From the NCBI GenBank assembly GCA_030428825.1, contig JAUIEL010000223.1:1-9715 (forward strand): DNA of 9,715 nucleotides, read 5' to 3'. Numbering within the stretch: the first letter of the stretch is position 1; each line of letters starts with the position of its first letter. Below the pieces are notes generated by a model that worked only from the letters and a program-made list of their open reading frames with translations, did not search any database and had not been told where the DNA came from. This document shows positions 1-6,663 of this stretch, piece after piece. The translations under genes and the position numbers were made by a program. The DNA is from a bacterium (GTDB lineage Bacteria > Planctomycetota > B15-G4 > JADJEK01).

Positions 1-1
1 C

Positions 2-448
2 GGCGCCGGCGCGCAGTTGATCGCACTGATCGGCGGGAACCCGTGCATCGAGGCGACCGCGACGTACGGCGCCGGGTGCGCCGGCCAGTCGGACATCGTC
101 CCGACGCTCGCCGCGTCCTCGAGCGAGCCGTGCCCGCAGGTCGGGGCGTCGGTCGGCGTCGCGATCGGGAACGCCCTCGGCGGCGCGACGGCGCTGCTGG
201 TGTTCGGGCTGAACCGGACGTCGGTCCCGCTCGGCGGCGGCTGCGCGCTCCTCGTCGCCCCGCTGGTCGGACCGACGCTCGTCCTCCCGCTCGGCGGCGC
301 CGGCCCGGGGAACGGGACGCTCACGCTGAACGGCGTCGTCCCCCCCGCCGCGGCCGGCGTCGGGGTCTCGATGCAGGCGTTCGTGCTGGACGCCTGGTCT
401 CCGATCGGGGCGGCCGCGACGAACGGGCTCGAGCTGACGTTCCTCTGA
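2..448 (+). CDS. C-terminal part of a large secreted/surface protein (5' end outside window)
   Basis: The frame is open from the left edge and ends with TGA at 446-448, so only the last 148 codons or so are present; the TTG at 17-19 is an internal leucine, not a start. The visible part is rich in Gly, Ala, Leu and Val and has almost no Lys. It has four Cys (in NPCIE, GAGCAG, EPCPQ, GGCALL) and reads as alternating short beta strands: ALLVFGLNRTSVPLGGGC, a Pro/Leu/Gly stretch, then a final strand LELTFL at the extreme C-terminus. This layout (GxGCxG...P.L, then ALLxFGL..xxxPLGGGC.LLV, then QAFVLD, then TNGLxLT) recalls a C-terminal domain often found on large secreted Planctomycetota proteins, frequently behind repeat or beta-propeller regions. 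That resemblance is from memory. The role of this tail is unknown to me; a stabilising or surface-anchoring beta domain is a guess. The even Cys count suggests disulfides and an extracytoplasmic location. Confidence 0.75.
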   Translation, partial: GAGAQLIALIGGNPCIEATATYGAGCAGQSDIVPTLAASSSEPCPQVGASVGVAIGNALGGATALLVFGLNRTSVPLGGGCALLVAPLVGPTLVLPLGGAGPGNGTLTLNGVVPPAAAGVGVSMQAFVLDAWSPIGAAATNGLELTFL

Positions 449-449
449 G

Positions 450-584
450 TCAGCGCCCGACCTCGGCCGCGATCGCCGCGCAGAGCCGGCGCGCGACCAG
501 ACGGGGACCGGCCGGGTTCAGGTGCTCGTCCTCGCCGAGGAAGAGGGCGCCGAGGTCCGCGAGGCCGATCCGCGGGGAGGCGAG
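450..584 (-). pseudogene. Probable remnant: C-terminal tail of an SGNH/GDSL-type hydrolase
   Basis: On the minus strand a frame ending at TGA 452-450 encodes about 44 residues of protein-like sequence: an amphipathic stretch ending DLGALFLGEDEHLNPAGP, then RLVARRLCAAIAAEVGR and stop. The core HLNPAGxRLVA followed by an Ala-rich helix at the terminus is what is usually seen at the end of SGNH/GDSL and AlgJ/AlgX-like hydrolases, where the His near HLxxAGH is catalytic. Here the usual second His is Pro (PAGP). Third positions are nearly all G or C from 450 to about 584, then the frame becomes Arg-rich with A- and T-ending codons (CGA, GGA, CGT), and it runs into the end of ettA. The only canonical start in the frame is a GTG at 624-626 without a ribosome binding site, giving 58 residues. 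I read it as a stranded 3' end of a deleted gene; a small coding gene is the alternative. Confidence 0.4.
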
Positions 585-590
585 TCCCCG
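573..590 (-). terminator. Small GC hairpin after ettA, possible terminator
   Basis: A perfect 6-base inverted repeat (CGGGGA at 573-578 and TCCCCG at 585-590) with a 6-base loop lies about 25 bases past the ettA stop on the minus strand. No T-run follows, so it could only be a weak or non-canonical terminator, and in this GC range such a hairpin can occur by chance. It also coincides with the point where the hydrolase remnant loses its coding character. Confidence 0.2.
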
Positions 591-615
591 TCGGACCCGT
601 CGCGGACGCCGTCCC

Positions 616-2304
616 TCACGAGCCACGGAACTTTCGATGGACGCCGACCGGCTCGTCCGGCGAGAGCCCCTGCGCCTTCCGGAGCTCGCGGAGGTGCTCG
701 CGCCAGCTCTCGTAGTTCCCCGGGTGGAACTCGACCCCGCCCTCGCCGTCGAACGCGAGGATGTGCGTCGCCAGCCGGTCGAGGAACCAGCGGTCGTGGG
801 TCACCACGACGACGCAGCCCGGGAACTCGAGGAGTGCCTCCTCGAGGTGACGGAGCGTCGGCAGGTCGAGGTCGTTCGTCGGCTCGTCGAGCAGGATGAA
901 GTTCCCGCCGCGGCAGAGCATCTTCGCCATCTGCACCCGGTTCCGCTCGCCGCCGGAGAGGTCCCCCATCCGCTTCTGCTGGTCGCCGCCCCGGAAGTTG
1001 AAGCGCGCGACGTACGCCCGCCCCTTCACCTCGACGCCGCCGATGTCGAGGTTCTCGGCCCCGCCGGTGATCTCCTGGTAGACGGTGTTCTCGTCCTTCA
1101 GGTCCTCGCGGCTCTGGTCGAGGTAGCAGAGGTCGACCGTCGGGCCGAGGTCGACCTTGCCGGCGTCCGGCTCCTCCTGGCCGACGATCATCCGCATGAG
1201 CGTCGACTTCCCGGCGCCGTTCGGGCCGACCACGCCGAGGATCGCCCCCGGCGGGAGCTCGAACGAGAGGCCGTCGAACAGCTCGCGGCCGTCGTACGCC
1301 TTCTTCACGGCCTCGACCTCGAGGACGCGGTCGCCGAGCCGCTTCGTGAACGGGATGTGCAGGCGGAAGTCCTCGCGGACCGCCTTCTTGTGCTCGGAGA
1401 CGAGGTCCTCGTACCGCTGGACGCGCGCCTTGCTCTTCGACGTCCGTCCCTTCGGGTTCTGGCGCACCCAGTCGAGCTCGCGGGCGATCAGCTTCGCCCG
1501 TTCGTCGTCCGACTTCTTCCGCTGGCGGAAGAACTCCTCCCGCTGGGCGAGGTAGTCGGAGTAGTTCCCCTTGTACGGCCGGAACTCGCCGCGGTCGATC
1601 TCGAGCATCCACCCGACGACGTTGTCGAGGAAGTACCGGTCGTGCGTCACGAGGACGATCGTGCCGGTGTACTCCTGGAGGTGGCGCTCGAGCCACTGCA
1701 CCGACGCGGCGTCGAGGTGGTTCGTCGGCTCGTCGAGCAACAGGAGGTCGGGGTGCTCGAGGAGGGCGCGGCAGAGGGCGACGCGCCGCCGCTCGCCGCC
1801 GGAGAGGTTCGTCACCTCGCGGTCGCCGGGCGGGAGGTGCAGCGCCATCATCGCCTGCTCGATCTGCCGGTCGAGCTCCCAGGCGTCGAGCGCGTCGATC
1901 TCGTCCTGGAGCCGCCCCATCTTCTCCATCAGCTCGGTCATCTCGTCGTCGCCGAGCGGCTCGCCGAGCTTCTGGCTGATCGCGTCGAACTGCTCGAGCT
2001 TGTCGCGGATCGGCCGGACGGCGTCCTCGACGTTCTCGCGGACCGTCTTGTCCCGGTCGAGCTCCGGCTCCTGCTTCACGTAGACGACGCGCGACCCCGG
2101 CGCCCGGTGGACCTCCCCTTCGAACTCCCGGTCCTCGCCGGCCATGATCTTCAGCAGCGACGACTTCCCCATGCCGTTGGCGCCGATGACGCCGATCCGC
2201 GCCCCCTTCAGGAACGACAGGCTGACGTCGGCGAAGAGGTCCCGGTTCGGGAACGACTTCGAGACCCCGACGAGGGAGAAGATGATGTCCGATTCGCTGA
2301 CCAC
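616..2304 (-). CDS. ettA: Energy-dependent translational throttle protein EttA (ABC-F ATPase)
   Basis: ABC-F proteins bind the ribosomal E site. EttA is known in E. coli to gate entry into elongation according to the ADP/ATP ratio. The product is about 562 residues (E. coli EttA 555) with two ABC ATPase domains and no transmembrane part. From the GTG at 2302-2304: Walker A GANGMGKSS 41-49, signature LSGGE 167-171, Walker B LLLLDEP 187-193, then DEPTNHLD. The linker at about 240-325 carries the EttA-like patterns DWVRQNPKGR and SKSKARVQRYEDL. The second half has Walker A GPNGAGKST 360-368, signature LSGGE 449-453 and FILLDEPTNDLD. The arm region lies at about 90-140. The C-terminus ends soon after domain 2 without the coiled coil of Uup, which favours EttA. 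Start choice: GGAGGA at 2313-2318 is 8 bases from the GTG at 2304 but only 2 from the GTG at 2308-2310, which overlaps the M3 stop as GTGA. Coupling to the upstream M3 gene is likely with either start. Confidence 0.93.
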   Translation of the reverse strand: MVSESDIIFSLVGVSKSFPNRDLFADVSLSFLKGARIGVIGANGMGKSSLLKIMAGEDREFEGEVHRAPGSRVVYVKQEPELDRDKTVRENVEDAVRPIRDKLEQFDAISQKLGEPLGDDEMTELMEKMGRLQDEIDALDAWELDRQIEQAMMALHLPPGDREVTNLSGGERRRVALCRALLEHPDLLLLDEPTNHLDAASVQWLERHLQEYTGTIVLVTHDRYFLDNVVGWMLEIDRGEFRPYKGNYSDYLAQREEFFRQRKKSDDERAKLIARELDWVRQNPKGRTSKSKARVQRYEDLVSEHKKAVREDFRLHIPFTKRLGDRVLEVEAVKKAYDGRELFDGLSFELPPGAILGVVGPNGAGKSTLMRMIVGQEEPDAGKVDLGPTVDLCYLDQSREDLKDENTVYQEITGGAENLDIGGVEVKGRAYVARFNFRGGDQQKRMGDLSGGERNRVQMAKMLCRGGNFILLDEPTNDLDLPTLRHLEEALLEFPGCVVVVTHDRWFLDRLATHILAFDGEGGVEFHPGNYESWREHLRELRKAQGLSPDEPVGVHRKFRGS

Positions 2305-2306
2305 GC

Positions 2307-4208
2307 TCACGCTCCTCCGTTCGCCCGTCGATCGACCCACGCCGCGAACGCGCCGGTGAACGCGGCGACGTCGGCGTCCGCGCCGTCGCGTTGGTCGATC
2401 GACGCGATCGTCTCGTTCCCGTGCTGGACCCGGATCTCCGCGTTCAGGCGCGGGGCTCCCTCGAACGCCGGCACGTCGGCGAGCCGCTCGATCCGCTCGC
2501 GCGCCTTCGCGACCGCCTCGTCGGCGCTCCGCGTCGCCCGGGCGGCGAGGTCGTCGGCCGACAGCGGGCGCCCGGTCAGGCGTTCGACGAACTCGGAGAA
2601 CCGCCGCCGGTTCCCCTCCCGCCAGTAGGCGTCCCGGAGCTCCGGCCCGATCCGCGGGTTGTCGGTCAGGTGGCCGTCCCGCTCCTCGAAGTGGCGCCGG
2701 GTCTGCTCGACCGCCATCTCCGCCAGGACGTAGCCGTGGTAGTACGCGCTCGAGTCGTTCGACAGGAGGTGCGGCACCGAGAGGACCGGGCGCGGCCCGC
2801 CCGCCTCCATGAAGCAGAACCGCCGCTCGACCTCGCGGAGGACGGCCAGGACCCGCTCGGGGGTCAGCTCGTCGTCCGGGAGCTCGTAGATCGCGCGCTC
2901 GGCGTAGCAGACCGACAGCATCGACCGGAGCCCGAACGCCGCGTGCGGCTGGCCGGCGCGGATCGCCTTCTCGATCAGCGCGAACGGCATCCTCGTGCCG
3001 TCCGCGGTCCGCGCGTACCGGGTCTGCCAGTCGGCGTCGCCGAGGAGCGAGTCGAGGAACATCGACTGCGTCTCCGCCATCGCGACCGACGACGGCGCGA
3101 ACTCGGTCGAGAAGCAGGGGGACGGCATGTCGATGTTCGCGAAGTGCGCCGCGTGTCCCCCCTCGTGGAAGAGCGTCTCGCTCGCCCCCTGCCCCGAGCC
3201 GACCATCCCCGGGATCGCGTTCGCCGTGAACTGGATCCGCGCCGGCCGCCACGCGCCGTGGTCGCGCCAGGCGAGGACCGGCCCGTGCATGAAGCCGTTC
3301 TCGTACTTCCCCTTCCGGTCGACGAGGTCGAGGACGAGCGTCGCCCCGCGGTAGTCGATCCCGAGCGCCGCGAACGACCGCATCCACCGCTCGAGCGCCG
3401 GCCCGAACGGGAAGTGCGGGTCCTTCTCGGCGGTCACGTCGCCGGAGACGAGCCAGCGGAAGCTCCACGGATCGACCCGCTCGAGCCCCTTGTCGCGGGC
3501 GAGCGCGGCCAGCGAGGTCTCCGCCGCGTCGCGGGTCTTCTCCTCGAGCTCGTCGAGCCGGGCGAACACCTCCGCTTTCGTCATCCCCTCGGTGCGCCGG
3601 ACGGTCGCGTCGTAGAAGTCCTCCCCGCCCATCGCGCGGCCCCAGCGGTTCCGCTTCCGCACGAGGTCGAGGAAGCCGTGCTCGAGGACGTACGTCTCGA
3701 TCGACCGGAGCCCCTCCCACGCCGCCCGCCGCTTCCGCTCGTCCGCCTCCGAGCCGAGCATCACCGACAGCTTCACCGACGACGCCTCGACGAAGCCGTC
3801 GTCCGGGTCGACGTACCCGAGCTTCATCCGGCCGCGGGCGGTGTTCATCCGCCCCTCGTCCTCCGAGAGCTCGTCCCAGAGCCGCCGCGCCTCCTCCGAC
3901 TCCATGACGTTCGCCTCGAACGTCCGGATCCACCCCTCGAGGGCGAGCCGCTCCTCGTCGCTCGGCGCGTCGCCCCCGACCTCGGCCGCCGCGAGGACCG
4001 CCCGGACCTCGGCGAGGCGCGCGGGGTCGGTGACGAACGCGGACATCGCCCGCTCGGCCTCGGTCAGCGCCGCCTGCGCCGCCTCGACGTCGTCGGACAG
4101 CCCCATGTGGACCGTCCAGAACGCGTCCTCCTTGGCGGTGTGGAGGCGGTTGTACGTCCGGTTCAGTTCGTCGAGGAACGGGCCGCTCCGGCCCGACGGG
4201 GTCTGCAT
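2307..4208 (-). CDS. M3 family zinc oligopeptidase (oligoendopeptidase F-like)
   Basis: M3 peptidases (thimet oligopeptidase/PepF group) are soluble zinc enzymes that cut short peptides inside a deep channel, finishing cytosolic peptide turnover. The 633-residue product has the usual family length, is strongly helical and charged, and has no signal peptide, so a cytosolic site is expected. The active site reads HEGGH at 348-352 (zinc ligands H348 and H352, catalytic E349). A third ligand is likely E379 in AMAETQSMF, 27 residues further on, as in the M3 fold. A C-terminal SAYYHGYVLAEM stretch matches the Tyr/His-rich substrate-binding segment of the family. M2 or M32 peptidases are less likely because of the PepF-like region after the motif. 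The ATG start is well supported: GGAGGA at 4215-4220 lies 6 bases upstream. The stop overlaps or abuts the ettA start, so the two are probably one transcript. The substrate cannot be told from sequence. Confidence 0.88.
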   Translation of the reverse strand: MQTPSGRSGPFLDELNRTYNRLHTAKEDAFWTVHMGLSDDVEAAQAALTEAERAMSAFVTDPARLAEVRAVLAAAEVGGDAPSDEERLALEGWIRTFEANVMESEEARRLWDELSEDEGRMNTARGRMKLGYVDPDDGFVEASSVKLSVMLGSEADERKRRAAWEGLRSIETYVLEHGFLDLVRKRNRWGRAMGGEDFYDATVRRTEGMTKAEVFARLDELEEKTRDAAETSLAALARDKGLERVDPWSFRWLVSGDVTAEKDPHFPFGPALERWMRSFAALGIDYRGATLVLDLVDRKGKYENGFMHGPVLAWRDHGAWRPARIQFTANAIPGMVGSGQGASETLFHEGGHAAHFANIDMPSPCFSTEFAPSSVAMAETQSMFLDSLLGDADWQTRYARTADGTRMPFALIEKAIRAGQPHAAFGLRSMLSVCYAERAIYELPDDELTPERVLAVLREVERRFCFMEAGGPRPVLSVPHLLSNDSSAYYHGYVLAEMAVEQTRRHFEERDGHLTDNPRIGPELRDAYWREGNRRRFSEFVERLTGRPLSADDLAARATRSADEAVAKARERIERLADVPAFEGAPRLNAEIRVQHGNETIASIDQRDGADADVAAFTGAFAAWVDRRANGGA

Positions 4209-4219
4209 GGCGAATCCTC

Positions 4220-4238
4220 CCGGCGCGCGCGACGCCGG
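4220..4238 (-). promoter_or_regulatory. Hairpin abutting the M3 gene ribosome binding site
   Basis: CCGGCG at 4220-4225 and CGCCGG at 4233-4238 form a perfect 6-base stem with a 7-base loop. The stem touches the first base of the GGAGGA ribosome binding site (4215-4220) of the M3 peptidase gene. Such a structure could modulate translation, but the G+C content makes chance formation likely. Confidence 0.2.
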
Positions 4239-4251
4239 AGGGTCAGCATAG

Positions 4252-4267
4252 GCGGCGGCCCCGCCGC
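4252..4267 (-). terminator. GC hairpin between lipoprotein gene and M3 gene
   Basis: GCGGCG at 4252-4257 and CGCCGC at 4262-4267 pair perfectly around a 4-base loop, 10 bases past the lipoprotein stop on the minus strand. It lacks a T-run, so termination is only a possibility. Position and perfect pairing are the only support. If it works, M28-lipoprotein and M3-ettA would be separate transcription units; if not, all four genes could be one operon. Confidence 0.25.
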
Positions 4268-4277
4268 TCGTCGCGTC

Positions 4278-4856
4278 TCAATACGGCTCGAAGCCGGCCG
4301 GGACGACGAAGGTCGCGCGCTCCAGCGCGTCCCCCGCCTCGTTCGGGACGTCGACGACGACCATCATCTGCTCGCCGCAGAGGATCTGCTTCCACCGCGC
4401 CTGGAACCGGAACGCCTTCCCGGAGTCGTCGCGCGTCTTGGCGACCGCCTTCAGCTCGAGCGGGTAGCTCTTCGGACCGATCCAGACCGTCGCCGTCAGC
4501 GAGGCGGCGTCGACGCGGCGGCGGCGGTCGAACCCCTCCCGACAGATGTCGACCGTGATCGACCCGTCCTCGAGGATCAGCATGGAGGCGGGCGACGTCT
4601 TGTCGTTCGAGCGGATGACCTTGCTCATCCGCTCCTCCATGACCTTCGTCCGGAGCGGCTGCGTCTTCCGGGTGATCTTCCCGCCGAACTTGATCGGGAC
4701 CGCCACCTCCTCGCCGCCGACGCTCACGTCGGCCGTCGCGCCGGTCGGGACGGCCGAGACGTCGCGCGGCTCCTCGTCCGCCGGCTTCCGGCAGGCGGTC
4801 CCGCCGAGCAGCGCGGCCGCCACGACGAGCAGGGGGATCCGGAACTCGGTTCGCAT
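4278..4856 (-). CDS. Uncharacterised secreted lipoprotein
   Basis: I do not recognise the family. The 192-residue product starts with a short positive n-region (MRTEFR) and a hydrophobic core (about residues 7-19), followed by GTAC at 19-22. C22 is a plausible lipidation site, although the -3 position is Gly rather than the usual Leu. The mature part opens with a charged linker (RKPADEEPRD), then a roughly 160-residue domain with alternating strands, many Lys/Arg, and two more Cys (DICREGF and ILCGEQM) that could form a disulfide. It ends FVVPAGFEPY. Start choice: AGAGGA at 4865-4870 is 8 bases from the ATG at 4854-4856. The upstream ATG at 4872-4874 overlaps the M28 stop as ATGA but lacks a ribosome binding site; using it would add six residues (MKRTRA). 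Either way the gene is coupled to the M28 peptidase upstream, so it may act in the same envelope compartment. Confidence 0.75.
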   Translation of the reverse strand: MRTEFRIPLLVVAAALLGGTACRKPADEEPRDVSAVPTGATADVSVGGEEVAVPIKFGGKITRKTQPLRTKVMEERMSKVIRSNDKTSPASMLILEDGSITVDICREGFDRRRRVDAASLTATVWIGPKSYPLELKAVAKTRDDSGKAFRFQARWKQILCGEQMMVVVDVPNEAGDALERATFVVPAGFEPY

Positions 4857-4864
4857 CGCTCTGG

Positions 4865-4870
4865 TCCTCT
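4865..4870 (-). promoter_or_regulatory. Ribosome binding site of the lipoprotein gene, next to the M28 stop
   Basis: AGAGGA on the minus strand directly follows the M28 stop codon (4871-4873) and sits 8 bases before the ATG at 4856. A ribosome ending the M28 gene would be placed on this site, which supports translational coupling and decides for the 4856 start over the ATG at 4874. Confidence 0.6.
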
Positions 4871-6517
4871 TCATCGCGCCCGGTCGAACTCGTCGCCCGG
4901 CCGGTACGCCGGAAGCTCCGGATCGTCGGCCACGATCGCGCCCAAGGCGAAGGCGATGCGGGCCGTCTTCAAGGTCCCCCGAAAGTCCCACGACGGGTCG
5001 AACTCGTCGGTCACGCGGTGGTAACGGTCCTTCCGATACGCCTCGCTCTCGGCGGCGCCCCACCCGTCCGGCTTATCGGCAAAGCGGGTCCCGTGCTTCA
5101 GGTAGACCGCCGGGATCCCCGCCTTCGCGAAGCTGAAGTGGTCGGAGCGGTAGAAGATCCCCTGCTCGGGGCGGGAGTCCGGCAGGAGGCCGACCCCGAA
5201 CGCGCGCGCCACCCGTTCCATCGGCTCCTTCAGCGTCGAGCGGTCGTAGCCGAGCGGCTCGTAGTCGAGCGGCTCGCCGACGACGACCGTCGAGTCGAGG
5301 TTGACGTTCGCCGCGACCTTGGCGAGCGGCACCGTTGGGTTCGCCACCCAGTACTCGCTGCCGCGCAGGCCGCCCTCCTCGGCGGTGACGAACAGGAACA
5401 GGATCGACCGCGCCGGCCGCTCGGGGAGCGCCCGGAACATCCGCGCGACCTCCAGGACCGCGCCGCACCCCGACGCGTTGTCGATCGAGCCGTTGTAGAC
5501 GAAGTCCCCCTGCATCTCGGACGTCGTCCCGAGGTGGTCGTAGTGCGCGGAGTAGACGACGACCTCGTCCTTCCGCGCCCCTCCGGGGAGGAGGCCGAGC
5601 ACGTTCGGCGTGTCGAGCGGGCGGACCGTCGAGCGGAGCGTCGCGCGGAGACGGACGCCGAGCGGCCGCGGCCGGAACCCCGGCGCCCCCGCCGCCGCGA
5701 TCAGCTCGTCGACGTCGAGCCCGCGCGCGGCCAGGACCTGGCCGATCCTCTCCTCGGTGATCCACGCCGCGATCGGGAGGCGGTGCTCGCCGTTCCCCCG
5801 CTCGTCGACGTACGGCTTCTCGCGCCCCCAGGAGTTCCGGACGACCGTCCAGCCGTAGCCGGCCATCGCGTCGCGGTGGATCAGCACCGCGCCGGCCGCG
5901 CCGCGCCGCGTCGCCTCCTCGTACTTGTAGGTCCAGCGTCCGTAGTAGGTCAGCCCCTTCCCGCCGAAGACGGCCGGGTCGTCCGACGGCGGGTCGTTGA
6001 CGCACATCAGCAGGACCTTGCCGCGGACGTCGACGTCGCCGTAGTCGTCCCACCCCTGCTCCGGCGCGTCGATGCCGTACCCGACGAACACCATCTCGGC
6101 GTCGACCGACGCCTCGCCGGCGAGCGTGAGGTCCGTCCCCACGAACTCGTCGAGCCACGCGAGCGGGAACTCCTCGTCGCCCGCGACCATCGCGGCCGTC
6201 GAGCCGGCGAAGTCGGTCTTCAGGCCGACGAGCGGGACGTTCTGGTAGTAGCTGCCGTCCGGGCCGCCCGGCTGGAGCCCGAGGGTCTCGAGCCGGCCGG
6301 CGAGGTACTTCGCGGCGAGCTCCCCGCCGCGCGTCCCGGGGGACCGCCCCTCCAGCAGGTCGTTCGAGAGGAACCGGACGTTCGCGCGGATCCCGGCCGT
6401 CCCCCCCGCCTCGGCGGCGAACCGGACCGTCTCCGGCAGCAGGCTCATGTCGCCCGGCGGGACGACGGCGAGCGGGGAGAGGGCGAGCAGGAGCGGGGAG
6501 AGGGGGATCGAGAGCAT
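4871..6517 (-). CDS. Secreted M28 family zinc aminopeptidase with PA domain
   Basis: M28 peptidases are co-catalytic two-zinc exopeptidases, here most likely an aminopeptidase acting outside the cytoplasm. The 548-residue product has every expected active-site residue: H325 and D327 in SAHYDHLG, bridging D346 in SIDNASG, E380 and E381 in TAEEGGLRGS (general base and zinc ligand), D408 in NLDST and H500 in DRYHRVTDEFD. Before the catalytic half, residues of about 135-245 (AEMVFVGYG, DVRGKVLLMCVNDPP, RGAAGAVLIH) look like a protease-associated (PA) insert, common in secreted M28 enzymes. The first 20 or so residues are hydrophobic (MLSIPLSPLLLALSPLAVV) and fit a signal peptide, but oddly have no Lys or Arg. 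No in-frame start lies further upstream. A GAGG stands 4-5 bases before the ATG. It is the first gene of the minus-strand cluster. Natural substrates (peptides, or a specialised carboxypeptidase-like use) cannot be told. Confidence 0.9.
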   Translation of the reverse strand: MLSIPLSPLLLALSPLAVVPPGDMSLLPETVRFAAEAGGTAGIRANVRFLSNDLLEGRSPGTRGGELAAKYLAGRLETLGLQPGGPDGSYYQNVPLVGLKTDFAGSTAAMVAGDEEFPLAWLDEFVGTDLTLAGEASVDAEMVFVGYGIDAPEQGWDDYGDVDVRGKVLLMCVNDPPSDDPAVFGGKGLTYYGRWTYKYEEATRRGAAGAVLIHRDAMAGYGWTVVRNSWGREKPYVDERGNGEHRLPIAAWITEERIGQVLAARGLDVDELIAAAGAPGFRPRPLGVRLRATLRSTVRPLDTPNVLGLLPGGARKDEVVVYSAHYDHLGTTSEMQGDFVYNGSIDNASGCGAVLEVARMFRALPERPARSILFLFVTAEEGGLRGSEYWVANPTVPLAKVAANVNLDSTVVVGEPLDYEPLGYDRSTLKEPMERVARAFGVGLLPDSRPEQGIFYRSDHFSFAKAGIPAVYLKHGTRFADKPDGWGAAESEAYRKDRYHRVTDEFDPSWDFRGTLKTARIAFALGAIVADDPELPAYRPGDEFDRAR

Positions 6518-6663
6518 GGGACCTCGCGGGGGCGGCCGAACCGGACAGGGTACACGGACGGCGCCTCGCGGAGCACGTACGTTCGGCGGAGGGCGAGCGT
6601 TGAACGCCGGGGCCGGACCGGGCAGGCTTCTCTCCCCTCCCCTCGAACCCCGCCGGAGCCGCC
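6518..6663. promoter_or_regulatory. Divergent intergenic spacer with presumed back-to-back promoters
   Basis: This 146-base spacer separates the M28 gene (minus) from the toroid protein gene (plus), so promoters for both should lie here. I see no good -10/-35 pair on either strand. TTGAAC at 6600-6605 could be a -35 for the plus gene, but the -10 position 17 bases on (CAGGCT) is poor. The 8-base palindrome ACGTACGT lies at 6575-6582, near the middle. A GGAG about 5 bases before the GTG at 6664 serves the plus gene. Assignment as a promoter region rests on gene orientation. Confidence 0.4.

Noticed and set aside
43..2628. 861-codon plus-strand open frame antisense to ettA and the end of the M3 gene
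   Set aside because: The translation is Arg/Pro/Val/Glu-rich with no domain pattern, and it lies opposite two clear genes with all their motifs. In very GC-rich DNA stop codons are rare in the antisense frame, so this is a shadow.
3153..3167. HEGGH instead of the more familiar HEFGH in the M3 active site as a possible novelty
   Set aside because: The family requires only HExxH, Gly before the second His is kept, and the third ligand spacing is normal, so this is ordinary variation.
2391..5024. 877-codon plus-strand open frame antisense to the M3, lipoprotein and M28 genes
   Set aside because: Same low-complexity Arg/Val/Pro/Glu composition and spans three real genes and their gaps; a compositional shadow.
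6575..6582. ACGTACGT palindrome in the divergent spacer as an operator
   Set aside because: Eight bases, a single copy, no flanking symmetry; chance is a sufficient explanation.
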